From Gemmatimonadota bacterium (GTDB lineage Bacteria; Gemmatimonadota; Gemmatimonadetes; Gemmatimonadales; Gemmatimonadaceae): a stretch of DNA of 20,254 nt. The stretch lies in NCBI GenBank assembly GCA_028287225.1, contig JAQBPZ010000320.1:1-20254 (forward strand), in the 5' to 3' direction. Made by a program: the position numbers and the translations under genes. The notes beneath the pieces were generated by a model. It had not been told where the DNA came from. It made no database searches and was given only the letters and a program-made list of their open reading frames with translations. Shown here piece by piece: positions 1 to 7,669 of this stretch. Numbering within the stretch: the stretch's first letter is position 1; each line of letters begins with the position of its first letter.

Positions 1-40
1 AGCGAGGAGCGCGGAGGGGCTTTCCTCCGCGCTCCTCGCT
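1..40. terminator. Perfect 17-bp stem-loop at the window edge
   Basis: Positions 1-17 and 24-40 are exact reverse complements, separated by a 6-nt loop. The stem is very GC-rich and no T-run follows on either strand within the window. It probably ends transcription of a gene to the left of the window, or works as a bidirectional terminator. It lies directly before the DUF421 gene. A repeat-element role cannot be excluded, because the left edge of the window cuts off the context. Confidence 0.5.
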
Positions 41-83
41 CGTGTTGCTGCCGTCTGGTCCGTGCATTGCTCCGCCCGGCCGC

Positions 84-665
84 ATGTTCTTTCATTCGTG
101 GGGCGCCATCGGCCACGTCATGCTGGCCTCGGTGATCGTCTACCTGTTCATGGTCGCCGCGCTCCGGTTCGTCGGCGAGCAGGCGCTCGCCAAGATGTCG
201 GGCTACGACATGATCGTGACGATCACGCTCGGGTCGATCATCGCCACCGTCGCTGTGTCCCGGAACATCACGATCTCCGAAGGGCTCGCGGCCCTCATCA
301 CCCTCCTGCTCCTCCAGGAGGTGCTTCGCCGGCTGCAGTCGCGTTTCGTCGGGGCGCATCACCTGGTGCGCGAGCCGCCCCGTCTCTTCGTCTGGAACGG
401 CCAGCTCCTGGAAGACCGGCTCCGCCAGTCGAGCCTCAGCGGCGACGAGATCCGGGCGGCCGTCCGCCGCGAGGGATTTTCCGCGATCGAGCAGGTCCAG
501 GCGGTCATCCTGGAGAACGACGGCGACTGGTCCGTGATCCGGCGCGATGCCGACGTCCGCGAGTTCACCGCCCTCCACGGCATCGATATCCCCGGCATGC
601 AGGCGGATGCCCGCGAGGGCGGGCCCACGCCGTCCCGGATCGCCGACCCGCGCCGGGTGCCCTGA
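84..665 (+). CDS. DUF421 (YetF-like) membrane protein
   Basis: The 193-residue product has the DUF421 layout. There are two or three hydrophobic segments in the first 80 residues, including a stretch reading GYDMIVTITLGSIIATV, and a soluble alpha/beta C-terminal part containing RLFVWNGQLLEDRL and GFSAIEQVQAVILENDG. The family is widespread and includes Bacillus YetF; its biochemical role is poorly known and it acts at the inner membrane. An in-frame GTG at 42 would add 14 residues without membrane-protein character, so I prefer the ATG at 84. Neither start has a clear Shine-Dalgarno site. The gene sits alone between the left hairpin and the dipeptidase gene, which starts 60 bp downstream on the same strand. 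The family assignment is fairly sure; the exact start is not. Confidence 0.85.
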   Translation: MFFHSWGAIGHVMLASVIVYLFMVAALRFVGEQALAKMSGYDMIVTITLGSIIATVAVSRNITISEGLAALITLLLLQEVLRRLQSRFVGAHHLVREPPRLFVWNGQLLEDRLRQSSLSGDEIRAAVRREGFSAIEQVQAVILENDGDWSVIRRDADVREFTALHGIDIPGMQADAREGGPTPSRIADPRRVP

Positions 666-725
666 GCGCCCCGCGCCGACCTCCGCATCCCACGAATTGG
701 CCGGTCATTTGCGACTCCAGCACGC

Positions 726-1907
726 ATGCTGACACTCATCGAAGGCGGCGACATCTACGCCCCGGAACACATCGGCGAGGGGTCCATCCTCCTGGTCGAT
801 GGCAAGATCGGCCTCGTGGGGGAGGTCGACCGCCGCGCGGTCGAGTCCGTTGGTCTCGAGGTGAACGTCATCGACGCCCATGGCTGCCTCGTCTGCCCGG
901 GCTTCATCGACCCGCATCAGCACCTGCTCGGCGGTAGCGGCGAGAAGGGCTTCGCCACCCAGACACCCGAGATCGCGCTCACCGAGATCGTGCGCGCCGG
1001 CATCACGACCGTGGTGGGCACGCTTGGCGTGGACACCACGATGAAGACGATGGCCGGCCTGTTGGCCAAGGTGAAGGGCCTCAAGGAGGAGGGGATGAGC
1101 GCCTACCTCTGGTCCGGCGGCTACGACGTCCCCCCAACGGCCATCATGAGCAGCATCCGTGAGGACATGATGTTCATCGACGAGGTCATCGGCGCCGGCG
1201 AGATCGCCCTCTCCGACGAACGCTCGCTGGAGCCGTCCCTCGAGGACCTCGCCCGACTGGTGCTGGATACGCACGTGGGTGGAAAGCTGAGCGGCAAGGC
1301 CGGGATCTCGCATTTCCACATCGGACCCGGCGAGCGCCGGATGAAGTGCCTGTTCGAGCTCCTGGAGTGCGACAAGTACCCCGTGGAGGCCGAGTGGCTG
1401 TATCCCACGCACATCGAGCGCAGCCCCGCGCTCATGCGCGAGGCCATCACCCTCGCGAAGCGCGGGTCGCATGTCGACATCGACGTCCAGGAGGGCGACC
1501 TGTCCAAGTGGATCGCCTTCTACATCGAGCACGGCGGCGACCTGAAGAAGCTCACCGTGTCGTCCGACGCCTCCAAGATGGGCCCCGACACGCTCTTCGA
1601 GCAGATCCGCAACTGCGCGCGCGGCCACCGTCTGCCCCTGGCCAAGCTCATCGCCCTCGTGACCTCGAACACGGCCGAGATCCTGGGGCTGGAGCGGAAG
1701 GGACGCCTGGAGGTGGGGCGCGACGGCGACATCCTGGTGCTCGACAAGGAGGAATTCGACCTCGCGCACGTCCTGGCGCACGGCAAGGCGATGGTCCGCG
1801 ACGGGAGCGTGGTCGCGCGCGAGAAGTTCCTGGAGCAGAGCAACCGCCGCATCACCCTGCGCGGTGACGACGCCGAAGCGCTGGCCGGCGTGGCCAGCGA
1901 CGACTGA
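726..1907 (+). CDS. iadA: Isoaspartyl dipeptidase (amidohydrolase superfamily), glutamate type
   Basis: The 393-residue product matches IadA in length and motifs. It should hydrolyse beta-aspartyl dipeptides released from damaged proteins, using two zinc ions in the cytoplasm. Visible metal ligands are H64 and H66 (DPHQH), H198 (FHIG), H229 (PTHIERS) and D281 (SSDAS). E73 and Y133 match substrate-site residues of the E. coli enzyme, and R166 and R232 match its arginines. The bridging ligand, a carbamylated Lys162 in E. coli IadA (GVKCAISDHR), aligns here with E159 (GEIALSDER). Glutamate-type IadA enzymes are known, for example in Colwellia. The start ATG lies in GCATGC and has only weak upstream purines. 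No partner gene for dipeptide uptake is adjacent. Iso-Asp specificity within this amidohydrolase clade is likely but inferred. Confidence 0.87.
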   Translation: MLTLIEGGDIYAPEHIGEGSILLVDGKIGLVGEVDRRAVESVGLEVNVIDAHGCLVCPGFIDPHQHLLGGSGEKGFATQTPEIALTEIVRAGITTVVGTLGVDTTMKTMAGLLAKVKGLKEEGMSAYLWSGGYDVPPTAIMSSIREDMMFIDEVIGAGEIALSDERSLEPSLEDLARLVLDTHVGGKLSGKAGISHFHIGPGERRMKCLFELLECDKYPVEAEWLYPTHIERSPALMREAITLAKRGSHVDIDVQEGDLSKWIAFYIEHGGDLKKLTVSSDASKMGPDTLFEQIRNCARGHRLPLAKLIALVTSNTAEILGLERKGRLEVGRDGDILVLDKEEFDLAHVLAHGKAMVRDGSVVAREKFLEQSNRRITLRGDDAEALAGVASDD

Positions 1908-1954
1908 GTCCTCCGGAACGGCCGCACGTGCACCGGGGTAGCTTCAGGGTTCCC

Positions 1955-1979
1955 GCCCATGCCCCCTTCGGGCACGGGC
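1955..1979 (+). terminator. Stem-loop 48 bp after the dipeptidase gene
   Basis: GCCC-a-TGCCC (1955-1964) pairs with GGGCA-c-GGGC (1970-1979) around a CCTTC loop. That gives nine G-C or A-T pairs and one A/C mismatch. No T-run follows, so this is at best a GC-rich terminator. The rest of the 1908-2139 gap holds no convincing gene. Confidence 0.4.
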
Positions 1980-2139
1980 ACCGGTTCCGGCGCAGCGACG
2001 CCCCAGGTGGAGCAGAGGCGATGTCAGTACCGTACGCGCTTCCCCGGGCTCTCCAGGGTCCTGTCGGCACTCGCGACCGGGACGTCGTGTCTCGCTCTCG
2101 CGTCGATACGCTGCTCGCGATCTGCTCCGGGCCGGCCCT

Positions 2140-2526
2140 GTGACGAGGCCGCCCGTCAGGTTCTCGACGAACTTCGACCGCGCGGTCGCCGCCTGTGCGC
2201 GTGCCCAGGTGCTGTCGACCCGTGCCGTCGAGGCGGCCGCACGCGCCAGGGCGACGCGCAAGTCCGCCATCCACATCCGCCAGCACGCGGTCGAGACGCG
2301 CGAGGCATGGAAGGGGGCGGACCGGATCAACAACCTCCTGCGGACGCACGTGACCTCCGCCGCGGAGGCGATGCGGACCGCCGGCATGACGAAGGTCGCC
2401 GCCGCCGCGGCCGTGCGCGCGCACCTGCGGTTCGTCCTCTATGACGGAGGCCTCCGCGAAGTGGAGGCCGAGCCCATCGTCGAGCGGGCAACCAGTTGGG
2501 TGGAGGAGACGTTCCGCGCGGCCTGA
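2140..2526 (+). CDS. Small alpha-helical hypothetical protein
   Basis: The 128-residue product is rich in Ala and Arg and should be almost entirely helical, with long amphipathic stretches (for example RAVEAAARARATRKSA) and an acidic C-terminal helix ending WVEETFRAA. There is no signal peptide, membrane segment, cysteine motif or recognisable domain. Third codon positions are almost all G or C in this frame, which supports coding. The start is a GTG without a clear ribosome site, so the true start is uncertain. The gene converges on the SDR gene, whose stop lies 15 bp beyond its own. Function unknown. Confidence 0.55.
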   Translation: MTRPPVRFSTNFDRAVAACARAQVLSTRAVEAAARARATRKSAIHIRQHAVETREAWKGADRINNLLRTHVTSAAEAMRTAGMTKVAAAAAVRAHLRFVLYDGGLREVEAEPIVERATSWVEETFRAA

Positions 2527-2541
2527 GCTCGGCGGCGCGGC

Positions 2542-3333
2542 CTACAGCAGCGACTTGATCCAGCCGCCATCCACCGGGATGGAGGCGCCGGTGGTGTAGC
2601 TCGCCCGCTCCGAGGCCAGGAACGCCACCATCGCCCCGAACTCCGCCGGCTCGCCCAGCCGGCCCATCGGGATCTGCTGCTCCCACACGCGCTGCTCCTG
2701 CTCGGGGGTCGAATCGCGCAGCGTCGCATTCCGCGCGGCCAGGTCCACCACGCGCTGCGTTCGCGTGTAGCCCGGCATCACGTTGTTCACCGTGATGCCG
2801 AACGCAGCCACCTCGTTCGCCAGCGTGCGCGCGAACCCGGTGACCGCCGCCCGTACGCTGTTGCTGAGGATCAGGTTGTCCACCGGCTGCTTGACCGCGA
2901 TGGACGTCACGTTGATGATGCGTCCCCAGCGCCGAGCCTTCATTCCCGGCAGCACGGCGCGCGTGAGCTCCACCACGCTCGTCAGGTTCTGTCGCACCGC
3001 CTCGGCCCACGCCTCCGCGGAGTGCGCCTCGAACGGGCCCGCCGGCGGCCCGCCGCCGTTCGTCACGAGCACGTCCACCCGTCCGAACGCCGCCATCGCC
3101 GCGGCCACCACGCGCTCGCGCGATGCCGCATCGGCCACGTCGGCTTCCACGTCCACCACCTGCGCGCCGTGATCGCGACGGATCGCGTCCGCCGTCTCGC
3201 GCAGCGCCTCGCCCCCACGCGCGCAGAGCACCAGCCGTGCCCCCTCCCGTGCCAGCTCTTCGGCCACGGCTCGTCCCAGTCCGCGGCTCGATGCGGCAAC
3301 GAGCGCCACCTTGTCCTTCAGGCCCAGGTCCAT
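2542..3333 (-). CDS. Atypical SDR-fold protein (BKR-like), catalytic Tyr and Lys missing
   Basis: The 263-residue product has the SDR Rossmann fold: a glycine-rich loop at 14-20 (ASSRGLG), TNGGGPP at 91-97 where NNAG is usual, NVTS with S144, and a late PGYTRT loop at 187-192. The usual YxxxK is not there. S157 and R161 (SNSVR) occupy the Tyr and Lys positions. This matches the known BKR-like SDR subgroup that resembles FabG but lacks the standard tetrad. A normal ketoreductase reaction is therefore doubtful; its reaction is unknown. The start is well placed: GAGGAAG, overlapping the end of the cupin gene, can serve as ribosome site, and only 4 bp separate the two genes. It is the last gene of a three-gene minus-strand operon with the cupin and the DedA-PAP2 protein. 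Confidence 0.85.
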   Translation of the reverse strand: MDLGLKDKVALVAASSRGLGRAVAEELAREGARLVLCARGGEALRETADAIRRDHGAQVVDVEADVADAASRERVVAAAMAAFGRVDVLVTNGGGPPAGPFEAHSAEAWAEAVRQNLTSVVELTRAVLPGMKARRWGRIINVTSIAVKQPVDNLILSNSVRAAVTGFARTLANEVAAFGITVNNVMPGYTRTQRVVDLAARNATLRDSTPEQEQRVWEQQIPMGRLGEPAEFGAMVAFLASERASYTTGASIPVDGGWIKSLL

Positions 3334-3337
3334 TCGA

Positions 3338-3709
3338 TCACTTCCTCAGGTACGCATCGGTGCGATCGAGCCAGTCCTGCCGCGGCGGATTGAAGATGTC
3401 CACGTCGAGCGTGTCTTCCAGCGCCACGGCCTCGTGCGGCACGTTTGACGGCAGGTGCAGCACCTCGCCGGCGCGCACCGTGATCTCCTGGCTCCGGTCC
3501 GCGCCGAGGAAGAAGTGCAGCGCGCCGGAGAGGATGTAGGTCAGCTGCTCGTTGTGGTGCGAATGCTGCGGCACCAGCGCGCCCTTCTTGAGGTACACGT
3601 GCGCCAGCATCATGCCGTCACCGGTGATCAGCTTCCGCGAGATGGTGTCGCTCAGCTGCTCTTCGGGCAGGTCGGCCCAGCGAAAATGGCGTGCGGTGGT
3701 ATCGGTCAT
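3338..3709 (-). CDS. Small single-domain cupin
   Basis: The 123-residue product is a one-domain cupin. Motif 1 is GALVPQHSHHNEQLTYILSG, with H49, H51 and E54 as likely metal ligands. Motif 2 is GEVLHLPSNVPHEA (81-94), with H92 as the fourth ligand. All four positions are present, so metal binding is plausible. Small cupins of this form include isomerases, dioxygenases and sugar-binding proteins, and the sequence does not choose between them. A start further upstream in the same frame would run into the membrane-protein gene and is not supported. The ATG lies 20 bp after the DedA-PAP2 stop, and the stop lies 4 bp before the SDR start, so the three genes are probably co-transcribed. Pairing with an SDR suggests a shared small-molecule substrate (inference). 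Confidence 0.85.
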   Translation of the reverse strand: MTDTTARHFRWADLPEEQLSDTISRKLITGDGMMLAHVYLKKGALVPQHSHHNEQLTYILSGALHFFLGADRSQEITVRAGEVLHLPSNVPHEAVALEDTLDVDIFNPPRQDWLDRTDAYLRK

Positions 3710-3729
3710 TGATCCATGAGGGATGAAGG

Positions 3730-5112
3730 TCAGCGACGGTCGGTCTCGTGTATACGCGCATGCTGCCGGTCGCGCTCCATGCGTCGCCGCGCCACCTCGA
3801 GTCCGGTGATGCAGAAGCACAGCCACACGCCGCCCGCGGCCAGGCCGCTCACCACGTCGCTGAAATAGCGCGTGCCCAGGTAGAGCCGCCCGAAGCAGAT
3901 GGCCGCGACCAGCAGCAGGCTCGCCGCAACCACCAGCGGGGCCGCGCCGCGGCGATGCAGGAGGAGCACCAGGAAATAGCCAAGCATGCCGTAGAACACC
4001 AACGCGCCCAGCGCCTGCCCGCTTGGCGCCACGAGAACCGGCCCCACGGCCGCGAGCGAGCCGGCGTGCGGGTGCAGCATGAAGCGTCGCACGGCCACCT
4101 CGAGCAGCGCCGCCCCGGTGCCGGCGGCGAGCAGGCCGCCAAGGGGAAGCCACAGGCGCCGCATCCCGAGCCAGATCGCCATCGTCACGCCCGGCACCAG
4201 CATGACGCGGAAGGTGCCCAGCATGCTCAGCACGCCCCAGAATGCGTCGCGCGACGGCGTCGCCGTTTCGCGCAGCGCGGAGGCGAGCTCCAGGTCGAAC
4301 TGCGGCACCGCCTCGCGCGCGAGCAGGCTGTTCGCGAGCGCGCCGAAGATCACGAGCGAGACGAAGCTCAGCCCCAGCCCGATGGTCAGGTTCAGCCCCA
4401 GGTAATGACCCGGCGTGAACCGGCGGAACAGGAATGCCCGCGCCCGCGGGGAACGGGCGGCCAGCCACCGCAGCGGCGGCGACATCAGCACCCGATGCCA
4501 GAGCGTCCCCTCGGCGCGCCACGCCGCATCGCTCTCCTCCACCAGGTAGCCGCCCGCCACGATCACGATGGTGATCACCGCCAGCCCGAGCGTCACCACG
4601 AGCGCGCCCCGCGCGATCCCTTGACCGAAGGCCGGCGGATGCTGGCCGAAGAACACCCCCACTGCGCAGAACGTCGCCGACCAGAGCACCGCGCCGATGG
4701 CGTTGAACGCGCTGAACCGCGCCAGGCTCATCGTCGAAAGGCCCGCCATCGGCGAGATCAGCATCCGGGCGAACGGGATGAAGCGGCCCGCAACGATGGC
4801 GCTCGCCCCGTGGCGCTCGAAGAACGACCGTGTCCGCGACAGGATGGCCGGATGCACCTTCCTCGAGTGCCGCTCGAAGAAATCTCCCCCGCGCCGGCCC
4901 AGCACGAACGCGATCGTCGTGCCCGCCGTGCTGCACACGCTGGCGACGACGAACAGGATCGGCACCGACAGCCGGCCGTGCGCCGCGAACGCCGCGGCGG
5001 TGATCAGGGTGGCATCGGTGGGGAAGGGGATCGCGATCCCCTCGAAGAAGATGAAGGCGGCAACGATCAGGTAGCCGTAATGGCCGATGAGCTCGCCCAG
5101 GTGACCGATCAT
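3730..5112 (-). CDS. DedA-PAP2 fusion membrane protein with degenerate PAP2 site
   Basis: The 460-residue membrane protein has two domains. Residues 1-195 are a DedA/VTT domain, with FFEGIAIPFP (E24) and GRFIPFARMLISPMAG carrying the two conserved arginines, R110 and R116. DedA proteins are linked to undecaprenyl-phosphate or phospholipid flipping. Residues 235-440 have the PAP2 membrane-phosphatase layout, a family that dephosphorylates lipid pyrophosphates. Here the PSGH motif reads PSGQ (363-366), the SRxxxxxHxxxD motif reads GRLYLGTRYFSD (408-419) with R415 at the nucleophile histidine, and the first motif is only RRFMLHPH. DedA-PAP2 fusions are known; losing both histidines suggests a non-catalytic lipid-binding module. 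It is the first gene of the operon with the cupin and SDR. The upstream ribosome site is weak. Confidence 0.85.
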   Translation of the reverse strand: MIGHLGELIGHYGYLIVAAFIFFEGIAIPFPTDATLITAAAFAAHGRLSVPILFVVASVCSTAGTTIAFVLGRRGGDFFERHSRKVHPAILSRTRSFFERHGASAIVAGRFIPFARMLISPMAGLSTMSLARFSAFNAIGAVLWSATFCAVGVFFGQHPPAFGQGIARGALVVTLGLAVITIVIVAGGYLVEESDAAWRAEGTLWHRVLMSPPLRWLAARSPRARAFLFRRFTPGHYLGLNLTIGLGLSFVSLVIFGALANSLLAREAVPQFDLELASALRETATPSRDAFWGVLSMLGTFRVMLVPGVTMAIWLGMRRLWLPLGGLLAAGTGAALLEVAVRRFMLHPHAGSLAAVGPVLVAPSGQALGALVFYGMLGYFLVLLLHRRGAAPLVVAASLLLVAAICFGRLYLGTRYFSDVVSGLAAGGVWLCFCITGLEVARRRMERDRQHARIHETDRR

Positions 5113-5186
5113 CTCGTGGACCGAAGGGCGCGGCGAAACGAAGACTTCATCAGGGCTCGAAAGTTGGTGACCGACGACCGCGGATC

Positions 5187-5380
5187 GTGGAGGCGTGCCC
5201 CACCTGCGTCCGCGCCGCCTTGCCCGCCCGCATCTTCCGGCTCGTGGACGACGCGGAGCTCCTCATCGACAGCGCGGCGCACCGCATCCGGTTCCACGCT
5301 CGTCCGCCCGCCTGGGCGGCGGCGGCCGTGGAGCGAGCCGGGCGCGCATGGAGCGGCTGCAGGCACGCCTGCGAATGTAA
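5187..5380 (+). pseudogene. Possible small gene remnant with a frameshift
   Basis: The 342-bp gap between the divergent DedA-PAP2 and coiled-coil genes shows one coding-like patch. From the GTG at 5187 the frame starts MEACPTCVRAALPARIF and keeps almost pure G/C third positions for about 50 codons. Near 5340 the coding signal seems to move to the next frame, which ends with MERLQARLRM and a stop at 5380. It could be a broken gene, a short real gene or chance. No family is recognised. Nothing else gene-like was found in the gap. Confidence 0.2.
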
Positions 5381-5454
5381 GAGCCGCGCAGCCCGGCGGC
5401 ATCCGCGCGCGCCACACCTTGCAACCTTGCCCGACTCGGTGCCGTATTGTTCAC

Positions 5455-6180
5455 ATGACTCGCTCCGTGATCCAGGTCTCGCCTGCCCCCGCACCTCCCG
5501 CCGCACCGGCTGCGCCGCAGGTCCCTGCAGGCCGCGTCGGTGCCATCTCGACGGGCCCGGGAGGCGAGGTGCATCGCTTCACGGCCGCCGACATCGCCGC
5601 GCTGCGTGCCCGAAAGTCCGAGCTTTCCAACCAGCTCAACTCGGCCGTCTCGCGGCGCCGCGAAGTCCAGCGCTCGCTCCGCGGCGCGGTGGGTGCCGAC
5701 AAGGCGGGCCTGGAGCAGCGTCTCGGGGTGCTCGACACCCGCATCGCGCGCCTGGAGCAGGACATCGACGAGAACAGTTCCCAGCTCGCCTCGCTCGACG
5801 CGGCGCGCCAGACGGGCACCGGCATCGGCCTGCCGTACTGGGGCCTCCGGACTGGAAACCGCATCCAGGAGAACACCATGCCGCTGGCCATGATGTTCGT
5901 CATGTTCGTGATGTCGCCCATCGCGATCGGCGTTTCGCGTTTCTACTGGAAGCGCGGCACGCGCGCCGCAGCCGCCCAGGGGTATCCGGATCCCACGGCG
6001 CGCCTCGAGCGGATGGAGCAGGCCATCGAATCCATCGCCATCGAGATCGAGCGCGTCTCCGAGGGCCAGCGCTTCGTCACCCGCCTCATGTCCGACGGCC
6101 GCGCCTCCGCGCTGCGCGGAGGCGAGCCCGCCATGGAGCCGGTGCGGGTGGGTGGCGACTCGGCCGCGGAGCAACGCTAG
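5455..6180 (+). CDS. Coiled-coil protein with one membrane segment, unknown function
   Basis: The 241-residue product has four zones. First is a Pro/Ala-rich N-terminus (residues 8-26). Second is a long charged helix of about residues 42-115, with heptad-like leucines (ADIAALRARKSELSNQL, LEQRLGVLDTRIARLEQDI), very likely a coiled coil. Third is one hydrophobic segment (PLAMMFVMFVMSPIAIGVS, about 142-160). Last is a second coiled coil (RLERMEQAIESIAIEIERVSEG). There is no signal peptide and no enzymatic motif. It is probably an inner-membrane structural or scaffold protein that oligomerises. A TATTGT box at 5445-5450 sits 4 bp before the ATG, with no Shine-Dalgarno site, so translation could be leaderless or nearly so. 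The DUF72 gene follows 16 bp after the stop, suggesting co-transcription. Confidence 0.75.
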   Translation: MTRSVIQVSPAPAPPAAPAAPQVPAGRVGAISTGPGGEVHRFTAADIAALRARKSELSNQLNSAVSRRREVQRSLRGAVGADKAGLEQRLGVLDTRIARLEQDIDENSSQLASLDAARQTGTGIGLPYWGLRTGNRIQENTMPLAMMFVMFVMSPIAIGVSRFYWKRGTRAAAAQGYPDPTARLERMEQAIESIAIEIERVSEGQRFVTRLMSDGRASALRGGEPAMEPVRVGGDSAAEQR

Positions 6181-6196
6181 CCGCCGGCGTCGCCTC

Positions 6197-7258
6197 ATGC
6201 CGCGATCCCGCGCGACGACGCTGCCGGCTCCCGATCTCGATGCGGTGCACGATGCGGGGTTCGCCGAGGCGGCCGACCGCGCCGAAGCGGCACTTCGACG
6301 CATTCCCCCCTCCCGCGTCGGCCTCCCGATCCAGCGGGGCGCCGCCGCCGAGATTCGCGTCGGCACCGCCTCGTGGACCGATCCCACGATCACGAAGGGC
6401 GGCATCTTCTATCCCCGCGGCACGACGTCGGCCGAGGACCGGCTGCGCTGGTATGCCGGCCAGTTTCCGATCGTGGAGGTGGACTCCAGCTACTACTCGC
6501 TTCCCGTGCGCGCCAACGCGCAGCTCTGGGCCGACCGCACCCCGGACCACTTCGTCTTCCACCTGAAGGCGCACGCGCTGATGACGGGGCAGCCCACCGA
6601 GGTGGCTCGCCTGCCGGAGCCGCTCATCGACGCGCTCCCGGCCGCACTCGCCGATCGCGACCGCATCTACGCGAAGGACCTGCCCCGCGAGCTGCAGGAT
6701 GCCGTCTGGGACCACTTCATCGACGCCGTTTCCCCCCTCCTCGAGGCGGGAAAGCTGGGCGGCATCCTGCTGCAGTACCCGCGCTGGTTCCTGCCCACGC
6801 CCGAGAACAAGGCGGAGCTCGCGGGCGCCGCGGAGCGGCTGGCCGGCATCCCCGGCGCGGTGGAGCTGCGCAACCGGCACTGGTTCGATGGCGGGATCGG
6901 CGCGGGACGCGGCACCGACTGGACGCTCGCCATGCTGCGCGAGACGGGACTCACCCACGTCGTCGTGGACGGTCCCCAGGGGCTCGAGAGCAGCGTCCCC
7001 CTCGTCCCCGCGGTCACGACCCCGGAGCTCGCGATGGTGCGGCTGCACGGCCGGCGTGCCGCGACCTGGGAGGCCGCGCGCGTGCCGACCGTCGAGCGCT
7101 ATCGCTACCTGTACAGCGGTGAGGAGCTCGAGCGGATCGTGCCCCATGTCGACACCGTGTCGGCACAGGCGCGGCGCACCACGGTGTTCCTCAACAACTG
7201 CTACGGCAACTATGGCACGACGAACGCCCGCGAGCTCATCGCGCTGCTGCAGGGGTGA
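6197..7258 (+). CDS. DUF72 (YecE-like) TIM-barrel protein
   Basis: The 353-residue product carries the DUF72 signatures in order: VGTASWTD, IFYPRG, VEVDSSYYSLP, FHLKAHALMTG, LLQYPRWF, AVELRNRHWF, HVVVDGPQG and MVRLHGR. The fold is TIM-barrel-like and the family (COG1801, E. coli YecE) has no settled function. It is about 100 residues longer than E. coli YecE. Part of that is an N-terminal extension of some 50 residues before GTASW, and part is an insert around residues 150-170 (YAKDLPRELQDAVWDHFI). The ATG at 6197 fits a 16-bp gap after the preceding gene; a start at 6152 would overlap that gene. The gene converges on a minus-strand gene only 9 bp away, with no clear terminator between them. 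Confidence 0.88.
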   Translation: MPRSRATTLPAPDLDAVHDAGFAEAADRAEAALRRIPPSRVGLPIQRGAAAEIRVGTASWTDPTITKGGIFYPRGTTSAEDRLRWYAGQFPIVEVDSSYYSLPVRANAQLWADRTPDHFVFHLKAHALMTGQPTEVARLPEPLIDALPAALADRDRIYAKDLPRELQDAVWDHFIDAVSPLLEAGKLGGILLQYPRWFLPTPENKAELAGAAERLAGIPGAVELRNRHWFDGGIGAGRGTDWTLAMLRETGLTHVVVDGPQGLESSVPLVPAVTTPELAMVRLHGRRAATWEAARVPTVERYRYLYSGEELERIVPHVDTVSAQARRTTVFLNNCYGNYGTTNARELIALLQG

Positions 7259-7267
7259 GCGGCCGCG

Positions 7268-7597
7268 TCACTTCGTGTCGCGCGGATCCGTGCGGGAGCC
7301 CGAGCCGGCCGGCCGCGCGAGCTCGGCGAGCTGCGACAGCCCGAGCTCCGTCAGCGTGCTCCAGCCCTCGGGAATGGGGTGCAGGCGCCGCTTCTCGGTG
7401 GCGCACTCGAACACCAGCCATCCCTGCGCGAGACCGTCCTCCATCTTCACGCGCGGCTGCTGCCGAACCCGGCGATCGGCCCGGTCGCGCGCGCCGAAGC
7501 GGCGCTCCCCGGTGCCGCGGCGCTCGGCGGTGGAGGGGATGACCTCCCACGCCTGCCACTGCACTCCCGCCGCATCGATGAACTCACGGTGTGCCAT
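7268..7597 (-). CDS. Small hypothetical protein, paralogue A of a tandem pair
   Basis: The 109-residue product begins MAHREFIDAAGVQWQAWE and later has GWLVFECATEKRRLHPIPEG followed by W and a Leu-rich helix. It aligns with the neighbouring product of 7670-7912: both carry REFIDAxGxxW, then RR, then a strand ending RR or KRR, then PxxW and a Leu-rich end. Copy A has an extra arginine-rich stretch of roughly 28 residues in the middle (GERRFGARDRADRRVRQQ). The ATG at 7597 has GGAG 9 nt upstream; a GTG two codons earlier is an alternative. No signal peptide or membrane segment. The family is unknown to me. A likely cytoplasmic small domain, possibly binding nucleic acid or protein through the Arg-rich insert (inference). 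Confidence 0.7.
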   Translation of the reverse strand: MAHREFIDAAGVQWQAWEVIPSTAERRGTGERRFGARDRADRRVRQQPRVKMEDGLAQGWLVFECATEKRRLHPIPEGWSTLTELGLSQLAELARPAGSGSRTDPRDTK

Positions 7598-7624
7598 GCT
7601 CACCCGCTCCGATCGTGGACCGGT

Positions 7625-7653
7625 AGCAATGGCAAACGTCGTTCCGGACTCAA
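7625..7653 (-). promoter_or_regulatory. Possible promoter for paralogue A
   Basis: On the minus strand TTGAGT (7648-7653) is followed after exactly 17 bp by ATTGCT (7625-7630). The stretch is visibly AT-richer than its surroundings and lies in the 72-bp gap before the start at 7597. The -35 is a fair match, the -10 poor. If real, the two paralogues have separate promoters. Confidence 0.25.
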
Positions 7654-7669
7654 CTGTTTGCGGAAACGG

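Noticed and set aside
3710..4936. Upstream extension of the cupin frame on minus
   Set aside because: It overlaps the DedA-PAP2 gene in another frame and has no domain. The cupin fold is complete from the ATG at 3709.
3748..6180. A plus-strand frame extending upstream of 5455 across the DedA-PAP2 gene
   Set aside because: The upstream part is low-complexity Arg, His and Gln antisense sequence. Real coding character begins at the ATG at 5455.
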